A stretch of DNA of 52,057 nt from Candidatus Gastranaerophilales bacterium (GTDB lineage Bacteria; Cyanobacteriota; Vampirovibrionia; Gastranaerophilales; Gastranaerophilaceae). Where the stretch lies: assembly GCA_944324245.1 (NCBI GenBank), contig CALUVO010000005.1, forward strand, positions 1 through 52,057. Direction: 5' to 3'. The notes under the pieces are model-generated. The model had not been told where the DNA came from. It saw only the letters and a program-made list of their open reading frames with translations, and ran no database searches. This document shows positions 1-8,140 of the stretch, one piece after another (the first letter of the stretch is position 1; every line of letters begins with the position of its first letter). Both the position numbers and the translations under genes were made by a program.

Positions 1-92
1 AACCTGTTCAAGAAGTTATACCGATTATAAAAGCTAAAATCCTAAATAACCAAGTTCGAACCCTAAAAAGTGTTGATATTAAAATAAAATAG
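1..92 (+). CDS. C-terminal end of an unidentified protein (partial)
   Basis: Reading frame 3 is open from the window edge to a TAG at 90-92 and encodes 29 residues, rich in Lys, Ile and Val, ending SVDIKIK. The stop codon overlaps the first arm of a strong terminator hairpin, which supports this being a real gene end. Too little is left to name the protein. Confidence 0.6.
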   Translation, partial: PVQEVIPIIKAKILNNQVRTLKSVDIKIK

Positions 93-114
93 ACCTCTTT
101 AGAGGTCTATTTTT
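89..114 (+). terminator. Rho-independent terminator, probably bidirectional
   Basis: An inverted repeat AGACCTCT / AGAGGTCT (91-108) is flanked by A-rich sequence on the left and a T run on the right. It ends the partial gene on the + strand and could also stop transcription from the tRNA on the opposite strand. Confidence 0.75.
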
Positions 115-119
115 AAAAA

Positions 120-196
120 TGGGGCGGGTAATGGGATTCGAACCCATGTATATCGGAACCACAATCCGAGGTCTTAACCACTTGACGATACCCGCC
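120..196 (-). tRNA. tRNA-His (GTG anticodon)
   Basis: The minus strand folds into a full cloverleaf. The anticodon stem TCGGA/TCCGA closes a 7-nt loop TTGTGGT with anticodon GTG. The T arm contains GGTTCGAATCC. The acceptor GCGGGTA/TACCCGC is preceded by an encoded G at -1 facing a C73 discriminator, the identity pair of tRNA-His. CCA is encoded in the genome. It reads away from the 306-2298 operon. Confidence 0.96.
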
Positions 197-257
197 ACTA
201 TGTGTACAGCTACTATATCAATAAAAAAAAACTTTTTCAACAATTTTTTTGTATAGT

Positions 258-287
258 AAAAGCGGCAGTATGCAACCCGCCGCTTTT
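258..287 (-). terminator. Hairpin terminator downstream of the pseudo-AAA+ gene
   Basis: Inverted repeat AAAAGCGGC / GCCGCTTTT with a 12-nt loop, lying 18 bp beyond the stop of the gene at 306-1295. The T run on the minus side is short, so this is a moderate-strength call. Confidence 0.55.
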
Positions 288-305
288 GTACATATAAGAA
301 TTGGT

Positions 306-1295
306 TTAACAGTTAACTTTTACGCCTATTCTGTGTGAAGCTAGCGCTTCATCAAGGTAATTTGAAGAATCATCTGTTCTGAATATAATTGTTGCTTTGT
401 TATCATCTGCACAGGAGGTCATCAGCCCTTTCATCCATTCCAGATATTCAAAAGGATTGTCCTGATCTATCAATTTGCCGAAATTTTCGACTTCTATCAG
501 CGTTCTTGTGCCGCTTTTGTCATATTCTTCTTTTGCTTTTACCAGTTTATCATCCAGCTCTTTCATCATTTCCAGCTGGTCATCATTGTCCTGTACGTAG
601 TCAAAATTAACCTGTGAATTTTTTCTTGTATAATCAATCAATTCTTTGCCGAGTTTTTCATTTTTTTCTTCAATCATTATTACGTTTGGGATTTCGGCAT
701 ATTTTCCGAGTCTTTCATCTTCTACCGGCGTAACAAATCCGTCTTTAAGCTCTTTTTGATATACCATTACTCTGTTTGCTTTTTCTGTTTTATCAAGCAT
801 AGAGTCTATTTTCTTTATATGATTTGCAATCTGCTGCTGCTCCTGTTTTGCTTTCATATCACATATTAGCATACCTATTCTTTCAACTTCTTTGTCCAGC
901 ATTTTATTTTCTTTTGCTCTTTTGAGAGCTGCTTCTGCAGCGTTGAATGGAGCATTTGCTATTTCCCACAATAATAATGTTGCACCGTCCAAAAATATTC
1001 TGGACATAGTTCTTGCATCTTCCCAGTCCTCCGTAAGCGGTCGGGCTAAAACTGCTGTGATATAATTTAAACCGTTTGACTCCATGTATAAGTCCTTAAA
1101 AGGTCTTTGTTTACTTTCTTTATGCTGCGTTTTCCATTCATCTCCTGACTGATTTATGAATTGTTTGGCTATTTGTATTTCATAATCCTCATAGTATCCG
1201 GAAGGATAATATTCGCCCCTAAAGGAGGGATTTGTCTGCATTGTGTTTTTTCTGTTGTACTGAATTGTTCTGTTTGTGATTGCTGGTATTCTCAT
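306..1295 (-). CDS. Unknown protein with a degenerate AAA+-like C-terminal half and N-terminal F-x-G motif
   Basis: A 329-residue protein of no recognised family. Residues 23-27 read PSFRG, the short motif shared by several proteins in this window. The middle (about 125-190) is charged and probably helical or coiled. From about residue 200 the order of segments resembles an AAA+ core. A strand (VIMI) is followed by EEKNEKLGK where GPPGTGKT would be, then a Walker-B-like strand RTLIEVENF at 264-272 without the DE pair, then IIFRTDD near 303 with a downstream Arg (SHRI) like a sensor 1 / arginine-finger segment. No lid domain follows. It starts 16 bp after the stop of the true AAA+ gene, with GGAAAGAGAG as ribosome binding region. 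I infer a non-hydrolysing partner of that ATPase. The fold assignment is by eye. Confidence 0.8.
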   Translation of the reverse strand: MRIPAITNRTIQYNRKNTMQTNPSFRGEYYPSGYYEDYEIQIAKQFINQSGDEWKTQHKESKQRPFKDLYMESNGLNYITAVLARPLTEDWEDARTMSRIFLDGATLLLWEIANAPFNAAEAALKRAKENKMLDKEVERIGMLICDMKAKQEQQQIANHIKKIDSMLDKTEKANRVMVYQKELKDGFVTPVEDERLGKYAEIPNVIMIEEKNEKLGKELIDYTRKNSQVNFDYVQDNDDQLEMMKELDDKLVKAKEEYDKSGTRTLIEVENFGKLIDQDNPFEYLEWMKGLMTSCADDNKATIIFRTDDSSNYLDEALASHRIGVKVNC

Positions 1296-1311
1296 AGTCT
1301 CTCTTTCCTTT

Positions 1312-2298
1312 CTATTTCATATATTTCTCATAATCTTCTGCAAAATTTTTAACTCTGTTTAATGGCAAAAAACGTTCTCTGGCAAATCGTTTAATTGCAG
1401 CCATTATTAAATCCTGTTCATTAACAATTTGTGATGATGATAGGGCAATTTTTGCAATACCTTTCAAATCCGAATTAGTTAATAAACTATCGTTTGATTG
1501 TGCATAGTCAAACAATTTATCTACAACTTTTTTGTAATTAATATTGCTATCGGCACTTTCGCGCAAATAATGTTTTAAAACCTGTATAGCGTTATATTTT
1601 GATGGTGGTTCAAATGCAACAAGCACGGGTTTTAGCGCCATAAAATCATCACCTGCCTGTGAAAGATTATTTGTAGCCCCGAAGAAGGTGCATTTGTATT
1701 TGTCACTGCAGTCTTTTAACAGTTCGGCAAATTGTTTTTTACTCTCTTCTCCTTTATTGAATTTTGTAAATTCATCCATGAAAATAATCCTGCGTCCGTC
1801 CTGGGCAAAATTGTCACTGCTCTTTTCAAAAAGTTTTTTGAATTTTTCAAAAACTGTTTCCGGTGAATCAAAAGGTCTTGCGTCAATTTTTTCTACAATA
1901 CAGCCTGTTTCTTCGGCAATAGCAAGAGTCGAGGTGGTTTTTCCGTTGCCTCTGGGGCCGAAAAAGGCAAACACTCCGGGGATATTTACATCTTTGCCTT
2001 CTCTTTCCAGTTTTATTTTACTGATAAATTCTCTGTTCAGGATATTTTTTATGTCATCATAGCCGGCAATTTTTCCAAATCCAAAACCTTCAACCGGTTT
2101 ATATTTTATTTCAGGTTTACAATCATTAAGAAACTTATTTATTATCTCGCTGCTTTCAGCTCTTGCTTGTCCGTAAAACTCAAGAACCTGCATTTTTAGT
2201 TCTTTTAATTTTGCAATTACGGCAAGTTTATTTTGCTCTATTCCCGATTTTATTGCTTGTGAATAAGCAGCTTCCAGCTCTGTGTATCTGGCAGTCAA
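1312..2298 (-). CDS. AAA+ ATPase, apparently 5'-truncated
   Basis: An AAA+ ATPase. From the TTG at 2298 it shows a GKIAGYDDIK linker typical of classic AAA proteins, Walker A GPRGNGKTT (about 114-122), Walker B RIIFMDEF (170-177), a sensor-1-like FFGATNN (205-211) and a helical C-terminal lid. The frame stays open and protein-like upstream to 2403, encoding PSFKAVKGLGG and then an amphipathic stretch, but this has no ATG or GTG before an in-frame TAA at 2404-2406. Repeat sequence begins at about 2414. I infer that the original start codon and ribosome binding site were lost when the repeat arrived. The present start would be the TTG at 2298, or the gene is silent. It is cotranscribed with the pseudo-AAA+ gene downstream. 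The substrate is unknown. Confidence 0.85.
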   Translation of the reverse strand: MTARYTELEAAYSQAIKSGIEQNKLAVIAKLKELKMQVLEFYGQARAESSEIINKFLNDCKPEIKYKPVEGFGFGKIAGYDDIKNILNREFISKIKLEREGKDVNIPGVFAFFGPRGNGKTTSTLAIAEETGCIVEKIDARPFDSPETVFEKFKKLFEKSSDNFAQDGRRIIFMDEFTKFNKGEESKKQFAELLKDCSDKYKCTFFGATNNLSQAGDDFMALKPVLVAFEPPSKYNAIQVLKHYLRESADSNINYKKVVDKLFDYAQSNDSLLTNSDLKGIAKIALSSSQIVNEQDLIMAAIKRFARERFLPLNRVKNFAEDYEKYMK

Positions 2299-2413
2299 GG
2301 TGCTCTTTTCTGCACCTGTTTTTGCGATAAAGTCTCTTATTATTTTAAGAAGGTCTTCCGCACTGCCGCCAAGGCCTTTTACAGCCTTAAATGACGGTGT
2401 ACTTTAATATTAT

Positions 2414-2760
2414 TTGAGTGGGACCTCGCTTGTAGGAGTGGTACACACTCTGCCGAATAAATATGCCTGTGGCATATTTATGAGATGTAGCGAGTGGCGC
2501 CGAGTCTAGCATTTTACGACTCTGCCGAAGAAACAATTAAGTATTGTTTCTGAGAGGTAGACCCCATGCGCTTGTTGACTGTGCCGGACTTATTGTTAAA
2601 TATTGAACTTGCTTATTGCACAGGTTCAACAAGTAGTCGGAGTCAGTTGACGATATGAAATGTCTCTATCCGAAACGTGGCACAGGCACCTTTCCCACAG
2701 AGTTCTTGTTCACGTCGCTTTGCTCATTATCACGAATTTTTTTCGGACAATTTTCAGGGC
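2414..2760 (-). repeat. Mosaic intergenic repeat, copy A
   Basis: Non-coding and clearly richer in GC than the neighbouring genes. It holds GAGTGGG..CTCGCTTG (2415-2432); a perfect palindrome TAAATATGCC-N3-GGCATATTTA (2458-2480) between CTCTGCCGAA and TGAGATGTAG; a second hairpin module GAAACAAT..ATTGTTTC in the same kind of flanks; ACCCCATGCGCTTGTTG; and the end module with GGAGTCAGTTGACGATATG (2633-2661). From about 2712 to 2760 it carries the reverse complement of a module also found at 8624-8666 (TTGTCCGA..AATTCGTGATAA). Nothing else is seen in the 2404-2851 gap. Confidence 0.85.
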
Positions 2761-2851
2761 GTAGTTGGCTTTTTACTATTTTTTCAAAATAATACTTTTA
2801 CATAGGTCAATTTAAAAAATACCACCATATGCCAGTTTATCTTTATAACTG

Positions 2852-3448
2852 CTAGTTTGCAAATTCATCAAAATTTTCTTTTTGTATTTCAAAATTCTTG
2901 TATTTAAAGTTTGAATTTTTTTCTTTCATATTTACTTTTTGCAAAAATTTTGCTTCAGAAGGTTCTTTTGCTGTTGCGCTGACACTTTGGACATTTGTCC
3001 TTTTATCTATTAAATCTACGAATTTTTTGATAAGAGCCATACCGATATGTTTGATATCTCTTTTATTTTTATTTTGGGCGTATGCAAATTGCGGATTTAC
3101 ACCGATTTTGAATATTTCTGCAGAATCTTCAGTATTGCTTTTAAATTTATTTGTTGTCAGCATTCCCAGAATTTTTTTAGGATTTATATTTTGAAAGTTT
3201 TTATTTTGTGTTGTAAGTGCAAAAACAGGAATATTAAAATTTTTTGATTGTCCTTCTATTTCGACTGACAAATTTTTTCCACTCCACAATCTTGTTACAT
3301 CTTCTAATGCAAATAAATCTCCTTTATTGCTTTGTGGATTAAGTCTTACTATACTAACAGGTATTTCTTTCCAGGTATTGTTTATTTTTGCCTGTATGTT
3401 GGTTGTGCCGATTTTTCTTGCACCAAATGCCACATTGTTGTTTCCCAT
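2852..3448 (-). CDS. Hypothetical protein with N-terminal F-G motif and possible GNAT-like C-terminus
   Basis: A 198-residue soluble protein with no signal peptide. It opens with NNNVAFGARKIG, an example of the N-terminal F-x-G class in this window. The C-terminal third (IKHIGMALIKKFVD, then VQSVSATAKEPSEAKFLQKVNMK) has the pattern of an acetyl-CoA-binding helix, strand and helix of GNAT acetyltransferases, where the final segment usually reads FYekLGF. The canonical Q/RxxGxG is degraded, so an enzyme role is uncertain. ATG start, with GAGG about 8 nt upstream. It stands alone, facing repeat copy A. Confidence 0.75.
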   Translation of the reverse strand: MGNNNVAFGARKIGTTNIQAKINNTWKEIPVSIVRLNPQSNKGDLFALEDVTRLWSGKNLSVEIEGQSKNFNIPVFALTTQNKNFQNINPKKILGMLTTNKFKSNTEDSAEIFKIGVNPQFAYAQNKNKRDIKHIGMALIKKFVDLIDKRTNVQSVSATAKEPSEAKFLQKVNMKEKNSNFKYKNFEIQKENFDEFAN

Positions 3449-3562
3449 TTACTTTTCCTCTTTGTATATCGTTTTAGCGTGAGTTTACTGACTATATAAA
3501 AGCCTGTAATAAGCATAAAGTATGAACATAAAATATTTTGTCAGCTTGTTAAATTATTTTAA

Positions 3563-3594
3563 CAAAAAATCCGGATATCATTCCGGATTTTTTG
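3563..3594 (-). terminator. Terminator after trxA
   Basis: Perfect inverted repeat CAAAAAATCCGGA / TCCGGATTTTTTG with a 6-nt loop, five bases past the trxA stop codon on the minus strand. Being A/T symmetric it can work in both directions. Confidence 0.85.
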
Positions 3595-3598
3595 TCTT

Positions 3599-3928
3599 TT
3601 AGTTGTTACTGTGTTTTAATGCAATTTTTTTTAGTTCATCAAGCTGCTGTACTCCGGCTTTTTGTTCTACAAGTTTACCGTTTTTAAATATAAGAATTGC
3701 AGGAATACCGCTTATAAAATATTCTGCGGCTTTTTCTCTGTTTTCGTCTACGTTTAGTTTAGCGACAACTGCCTGACCGTCCAGTTCATCAGCAAGTTTC
3801 TCGATAATAGGCCCCTGTGTCCGGCAATGCCCGCACCATGGTGCAAAGAAGTCTACTATTACAGGATTTTTTGTGTTTTTTAATTCAATATCAAAATTTT
3901 CGTCTGTAAATTCCAATACCTTTGACAT
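3599..3928 (-). CDS. trxA: Thioredoxin
   Basis: A 109-residue single-domain thioredoxin, the usual length. It has the active site WCGHC (residues 31-35; the GH variant instead of the commoner GP gives a more oxidising, PDI-like centre in studied proteins), the conserved Asp in VDFFAPW, and the cis-Pro in GIPAILIFKNG. No signal peptide, so cytoplasmic. A strong AAGGAG lies 7 nt before the ATG and overlaps the stop of the upstream small membrane protein gene, so the two are translated from one message. It reduces protein disulfides, normally with electrons from thioredoxin reductase, which is not in this window. Confidence 0.95.
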   Translation of the reverse strand: MSKVLEFTDENFDIELKNTKNPVIVDFFAPWCGHCRTQGPIIEKLADELDGQAVVAKLNVDENREKAAEYFISGIPAILIFKNGKLVEQKAGVQQLDELKKIALKHSNN

Positions 3929-3939
3929 TATTAACTCCT

Positions 3940-4143
3940 TTAATTTTTACATATATCGCATTTTCCAAAAAATGTTTCTTCTCTGGAATTTTGAGGAATC
4001 TCTTCAATACATATATATCTATCAGAGAATTTTATGTTCTCAGTTTCTGTTTCTTTGCTCTGTGATTGATTTTTGTTTCTATTTTTTATAAAAACAGTTA
4101 CTGCAGCAATAAATAGAGCAGGCAATAATATTTTTTTTAGCAT
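3940..4143 (-). CDS. Small membrane-anchored protein with C-terminal CxxC
   Basis: A 67-residue protein starting at the ATG at 4143, preceded by AAAGGA at good spacing. A longer frame upstream to 4206 lacks such a site. Residues 3-19 form one hydrophobic segment (LPALFIAAVTVF), followed by a Lys/Asn-rich, Glu-rich linker and a C-terminus ending KCDICKN. The CxxC at the very end, in a gene cotranscribed with thioredoxin, suggests a redox partner or substrate. This is inference. No family recognised. Confidence 0.75.
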   Translation of the reverse strand: MLKKILLPALFIAAVTVFIKNRNKNQSQSKETETENIKFSDRYICIEEIPQNSREETFFGKCDICKN

Positions 4144-4307
4144 ACATATTCCTTTCTTTTTTGCATGTTTATTATTTATATATTTGAAGCTTTTTTTCAT
4201 TGCCATTCAGGATAATTTTTTATATTAACTTTAAATTTATAGTAATATGTTCTTGACAAAAAGTTAGTAAAGCCTTACATTTATTTTGGTAAAACAAGGA
4301 GGATTTG

Positions 4308-4772
4308 ATGATTATAAAGCCTGTTGGATTATTAATATATTCCGGCAATAAATGTGTGCAAAGACAACAAACTTATTCTAATATTGCTTTTGGTGAGACA
4401 AAGGTACCGGATTCATTTCGACATAATGAATTAAGAGTCTTTTATCACCATATATATGAGTACAAAAAGGGGTTAAGGAGTCTTGTTCTTACAACTGAAC
4501 GTGCAGATAACAGAAAAATAATAGAAGCCAGACTTAAAAGAGAAAATATTCCGTATGTAATAAATGATGTGAATAAAAAGAATATAAATGTATTTTTCGG
4601 AAATAATGATTGTATAAAAGTAGTATCAACTTTTAACAAAAGACTTGATAAACTGACACCGGAGCAGGATTTTATGCTGGGCATAATGCTTGGCTATGAT
4701 AAAATTCTGCAATGCAAAAGATATTTTGTTATGAGAGACAAGTATTTTAAACAAAACAGTGAAAAAGTCTGA
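4308..4772 (+). CDS. DUF2023-like protein
   Basis: A 154-residue protein. From about residue 40 it carries FYHHIYEYKKGLRSLVL, IPYVI, NVFFGNNDC and TPEQDFMLGIMLGYD..QCKRY. I recognise this order as the DUF2023 family, which in other bacteria is often next to flavodoxin genes and whose function is unknown. It has an extra N-terminal piece of about 35 residues with YSNIAFGETK, the F-x-G motif of this window. I chose the ATG at 4308 because AAGGAGG ends 5 nt before it; the TTG at 4305 is too close. A terminator overlaps its stop. No flavodoxin gene is nearby. Confidence 0.85.
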   Translation: MIIKPVGLLIYSGNKCVQRQQTYSNIAFGETKVPDSFRHNELRVFYHHIYEYKKGLRSLVLTTERADNRKIIEARLKRENIPYVINDVNKKNINVFFGNNDCIKVVSTFNKRLDKLTPEQDFMLGIMLGYDKILQCKRYFVMRDKYFKQNSEKV

Positions 4773-4790
4773 GTTCGCCTCAGACTTTTA
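4763..4790 (+). terminator. Terminator overlapping the DUF2023 stop codon
   Basis: AAAGTCTGAG / CTCAGACTTT inverted repeat with a short TTCGC loop followed by T and A residues. The TGA stop at 4770-4772 lies inside the first arm. Confidence 0.8.
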
Positions 4791-4847
4791 AATATTTTAT
4801 ATAGTATAATTTTAAGAAAAATTGTAAATTTAAGACGGGATTGTGTT

Positions 4848-5330
4848 ATGTCGGGAAAAGATTATAAAACAAATGTAATGAGAATTTTGGAGAAATATAA
4901 AATACCGTATAATCATTATTCTTATGCAGATACAGATGCAATAAGCGGTATAGAAGTGGCTTCAGTGCTTAATCAAAATCCCGATAAAGTTTTTAAGACG
5001 CTTGTTACTGTAGCTAAATCAAAAAAATACTATGTCTTTATGATTCCGGTTGCAAAAGAGCTGGATTTAAAAAAAACAGCACATGCCGTTAATGAGAAAT
5101 CAGTTGAAATGCTGCATTTAAAAGATCTTTTGCCTCTAACCGGATATGTTCACGGCGGGTGTTCTCCGATTGGTATGAAAAAACAGTTTGATACAGTAAT
5201 AGATGCGTCTGCAACAAATTTTGATACAATAATTTTCAGCGCAGGGAAAATAGGTTATCAGGTTGAATTATCTCTTGATAGTTTGAAAAAAGTTATAAAT
5301 TATTCTGTTTCGGATATTGTTTCAGACTAA
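4848..5330 (+). CDS. ybaK: Cys-tRNA(Pro)/Cys-tRNA(Cys) deacylase, YbaK/EbsC family
   Basis: A 160-residue protein of the YbaK branch of the INS-type editing superfamily. These proteins hydrolyse Cys wrongly attached to tRNA-Pro. Family signatures seen are KVFKTLV near residue 48, the catalytic-site Lys in AKELDLKK, and GYVHGGCSPIGMKK at about 98-111, which is nearly diagnostic. Full length for the family. It overlaps the 3' end of the convergent ZIP transporter gene by four bases. A TATAAT at 4804-4809 upstream could be its promoter. Confidence 0.93.
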   Translation: MSGKDYKTNVMRILEKYKIPYNHYSYADTDAISGIEVASVLNQNPDKVFKTLVTVAKSKKYYVFMIPVAKELDLKKTAHAVNEKSVEMLHLKDLLPLTGYVHGGCSPIGMKKQFDTVIDASATNFDTIIFSAGKIGYQVELSLDSLKKVINYSVSDIVSD

Positions 5331-6166
5331 GAATGAATAACAATAAGCCCTATTAAAATTCCTATCATTACAAAAAATGCAGGAAGTTTGCTTCTGTACA
5401 TAAGAATTGACTGCGGTAATATCTCGCCAAATACAACATACAGCATTGCACCGCTTGCAAAACCCAGGCTCAACGCAAGACCGAGCGGGCCAATATCCCC
5501 GAGCCAGTAGCCTATAATCGCACCGACAATTGTAGGAGCTCCGCTTAAACCTGTGACAAGTATTGCCATACGTCTTTTTACTCCTCCGTTTATAAGAGGA
5601 ACGGCTATTGCCATACCCTCGGGTATATTATGAAGGCCGATTAATATTGCAAGTACAAGAGCAGACCCCTGCATAACACCGTTAGTATTTGCAAAAGACG
5701 CACCGATTGTCATCCCTTCAGGAACATTATGCAGTGCAATTGCGCACGCCATTATTACACCGGCAACAAACAAAGAAAATCTTGTATCATTCTTTTTTAT
5801 ATGAACGGAAAGATGATTACTGTGTATGATTTCATCCAAATCATCAGCTGTTTCGGGGTGTTCTTTGTCTATGTGAGAAACTTCTTTGTTTGTAACTCTG
5901 TCAATAAAAAGGTTTAAAAGATAAACAACACCTGCTCCAACAGAAATAGCAAGACTGACAATGTACACATTTGTTTTTGTCTCAATTGCGCTGACTATCA
6001 AATCAAAACACACAATAGCAACCATTACACCTGCTGCAAAACTCAAAAGCAGACTGGCTGTTTTGTTGGAATCACGTTTAAAAAGTGCTCCGATTGCACC
6101 GCCGAGTCCGGTTCCTCCGATTCCGGCCAGTGCTGTTGCCTGTATCAATATCCAGAATTTTTCCAA
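5327..6166 (-). CDS. zupT: ZIP-family metal transporter (ZupT/GufA-like)
   Basis: A 279-residue integral membrane protein with about eight hydrophobic segments. The two metal-binding helices carry HNVPEGMTIG and HNIPEGMAIAV, the ZIP signature of HN-PEG repeats. A His/Asp/Glu-rich cytoplasmic loop (residues about 95-120) separates the first and second halves, as in GufA-type ZIPs. The start is a TTG at 6166, chosen because GGGAG lies 6-7 nt upstream and no ATG fits. It follows zntA by 61 bp on the same strand, so zinc-responsive control is likely. ZIPs usually import Zn or Fe into the cytoplasm, so pairing one with an exporter is notable. Confidence 0.9.
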   Translation of the reverse strand: MEKFWILIQATALAGIGGTGLGGAIGALFKRDSNKTASLLLSFAAGVMVAIVCFDLIVSAIETKTNVYIVSLAISVGAGVVYLLNLFIDRVTNKEVSHIDKEHPETADDLDEIIHSNHLSVHIKKNDTRFSLFVAGVIMACAIALHNVPEGMTIGASFANTNGVMQGSALVLAILIGLHNIPEGMAIAVPLINGGVKRRMAILVTGLSGAPTIVGAIIGYWLGDIGPLGLALSLGFASGAMLYVVFGEILPQSILMYRSKLPAFFVMIGILIGLIVIHS

Positions 6167-6227
6167 TTTTTTCTCCCTGAATTATCAATATATTTATAGC
6201 TAATATGATATATCTAAATTACTAAGA

Positions 6228-8123
6228 CTATTTTTGAATAAAACATTTTGTATGTAAAGCCCTCAGGGAATTTAAAACGGCAATCAGTGCTACACCGACG
6301 TCAGCAAAAACAGCACCCCACATAGTTACAAAGCCCATTGCTCCAAGCATAAGAAATAATAATTTTACACCGATTGCAAATACTATATTCTGTTTTACTA
6401 TGTGCATTGTGTTTTTTGCAATTTTTATTGCAACAGGTATTTTTGACGGTTTGTCATCCATAATAACGACATCTGCTGCTTCTATTGCCGCATCAGACCC
6501 CATTGCGCCCATTGCAATACCTATATCCGCTCTTGTCAGGACAGGCGCATCATTGATACCGTCTCCGACAAATATTACAGAACTGTTAGCTTGTTTTTGA
6601 TTAATAATTTCTTCAGTTTTTTCTACTTTATCTGCCGGTAATAGCTCAGAATATACTTTATCAATACATAGTTTTTTAGCCGTGTATTGTGCAGCAGAAT
6701 CAGAATCACCGGTAAGCATTATGGTTTGTTTAGCTAACTTTTTCAATTGTTTGATTGCTTTTTCAGAGTCTTCTTTGACCTCGTCGGAAATAACAATATA
6801 ACCGATGTATTGATAATCTTTTGCTGCATATACGATAGTGCCGGCTTCTGCGGCTTTTGTATATTTCACATTAAATTTATCCATTAATTTTGAATTGCCA
6901 GCCAGAATTACAGCATTGTCAACAGTCGCTTTTACGCCGTTTCCTGCAATTTCTTCAATGTCTTTAACATCAGAAGGATTGATTTCTTGTGCATACGCTG
7001 CTTTTACAGACACAGCTATCGGATGATTTGAATAATTTTCCGCAGTTGCTGCATATCGTAAAAGTTCATTTTTTTCAATGTTATTTGGTACAATCTTGGT
7101 AACTTTAAAAGTTCCTTTTGTAAGAGTCCCTGTCTTGTCAAAGATAACAGAATCCGGTTTTGACAGTAATTCCAGATAACTGCTGCCTTTAATAAGGATT
7201 CCGCATTTTGAAGCTCCGCCAAGACCTGCAAAGAATCCTAAGGGTACAGATATAACAAGTGCACACGGACAAGAAATTACAAGAAATGTCAGTGCTCTGG
7301 AAAACCATAAGCTGAAAGGTGCACCTGTTATAACCGGCGGAATAATTGCAAGAGCTGCTGCACCAAGCACAACTGCCGGTGTATAATAACGTGCAAATTT
7401 AGTTATAAAATTCTCTGCTTTTGCTTTTTTGGAGCTTGCGTGCTCTACCAGTTCAAGAATTTTGGAAACAGTTGATTCACCAAATTCTTTTTCTACACGA
7501 ATTTTTAAAAATCCGTTTGTGTTAATACAGCCGCTTATTGCTGTATCGTTTTCTTTTAATTCTCTTGGTACAGGCTCGCCAGTCAAAGCAGATGTATCAA
7601 CAGCTGCTTTACCTTCAATAACAGTACCGTCTAGCGGTATTTTTTCACCTGTTTTGACAATTATAATATCACCTATTGCTACTTCTGCTGGTAATTTCTT
7701 TACAATTTGATTGCCGTTTTCTTCTACATTGGCATAATCAGGACGAATATCCATAAGCTCCGTGATTGAGCGTTTTGATTTTTCTACAGCAATATCCTGT
7801 AAAAATTCTCCTAATTGGTATAAAACCATTACCATTACTGCTTCAGGGTATTCTTTTATTGCAAATGCACCTAATGTTGCTAAGCCCATAAGAAAGTTTT
7901 CATCAAAGAAATCTCCCTTAAAAATATTTCTTATTGCTTTATATAAAACATCCCAGCCAGCAATTAAATATGCAGCAACAAAAGCCGTGACTTTTATTAA
8001 TCCTGTAAAAGGAAAAATAATAGCCGAAAGAAAAATTGCGAAAGCCAGGACTAACCTGTAAATCCTTGTTTTGTCCTGTTCGTGATTGTGATGATGCTCA
8101 TGTGAGTGACAGGAGTCGCACAT
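6228..8123 (-). CDS. zntA: P1B-type Zn/Cd/Pb-exporting ATPase
   Basis: A 631-residue heavy-metal P-type ATPase that exports divalent metal from the cytoplasm. It begins with a metal-binding tail rich in Cys and His (MCDSCHSHEHHHNHE) in place of an HMA domain. It shows TGEP (181-184), the CPC motif in a membrane helix (285-287), the phosphorylation site DKTGTLT (319-325), a GDGINDAP hinge and a last-helix segment FADVGVALIAVLNSLR. The Asp there is typical of the Zn/Cd group (P1B-2). The ATG has AAGGAG upstream. Its promoter contains an SmtB-type operator, and the divergent gene encodes the matching repressor. Confidence 0.96.
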   Translation of the reverse strand: MCDSCHSHEHHHNHEQDKTRIYRLVLAFAIFLSAIIFPFTGLIKVTAFVAAYLIAGWDVLYKAIRNIFKGDFFDENFLMGLATLGAFAIKEYPEAVMVMVLYQLGEFLQDIAVEKSKRSITELMDIRPDYANVEENGNQIVKKLPAEVAIGDIIIVKTGEKIPLDGTVIEGKAAVDTSALTGEPVPRELKENDTAISGCINTNGFLKIRVEKEFGESTVSKILELVEHASSKKAKAENFITKFARYYTPAVVLGAAALAIIPPVITGAPFSLWFSRALTFLVISCPCALVISVPLGFFAGLGGASKCGILIKGSSYLELLSKPDSVIFDKTGTLTKGTFKVTKIVPNNIEKNELLRYAATAENYSNHPIAVSVKAAYAQEINPSDVKDIEEIAGNGVKATVDNAVILAGNSKLMDKFNVKYTKAAEAGTIVYAAKDYQYIGYIVISDEVKEDSEKAIKQLKKLAKQTIMLTGDSDSAAQYTAKKLCIDKVYSELLPADKVEKTEEIINQKQANSSVIFVGDGINDAPVLTRADIGIAMGAMGSDAAIEAADVVIMDDKPSKIPVAIKIAKNTMHIVKQNIVFAIGVKLLFLMLGAMGFVTMWGAVFADVGVALIAVLNSLRALHTKCFIQK

Positions 8124-8140
8124 ATCTTTGTCTCCTTAAT

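Noticed and set aside
5731-6203. Plus-strand ORFs inside zupT, zntA and other genes
   Set aside because: They are shadows of well-supported genes on the opposite strand, with unlikely composition and no start signals.
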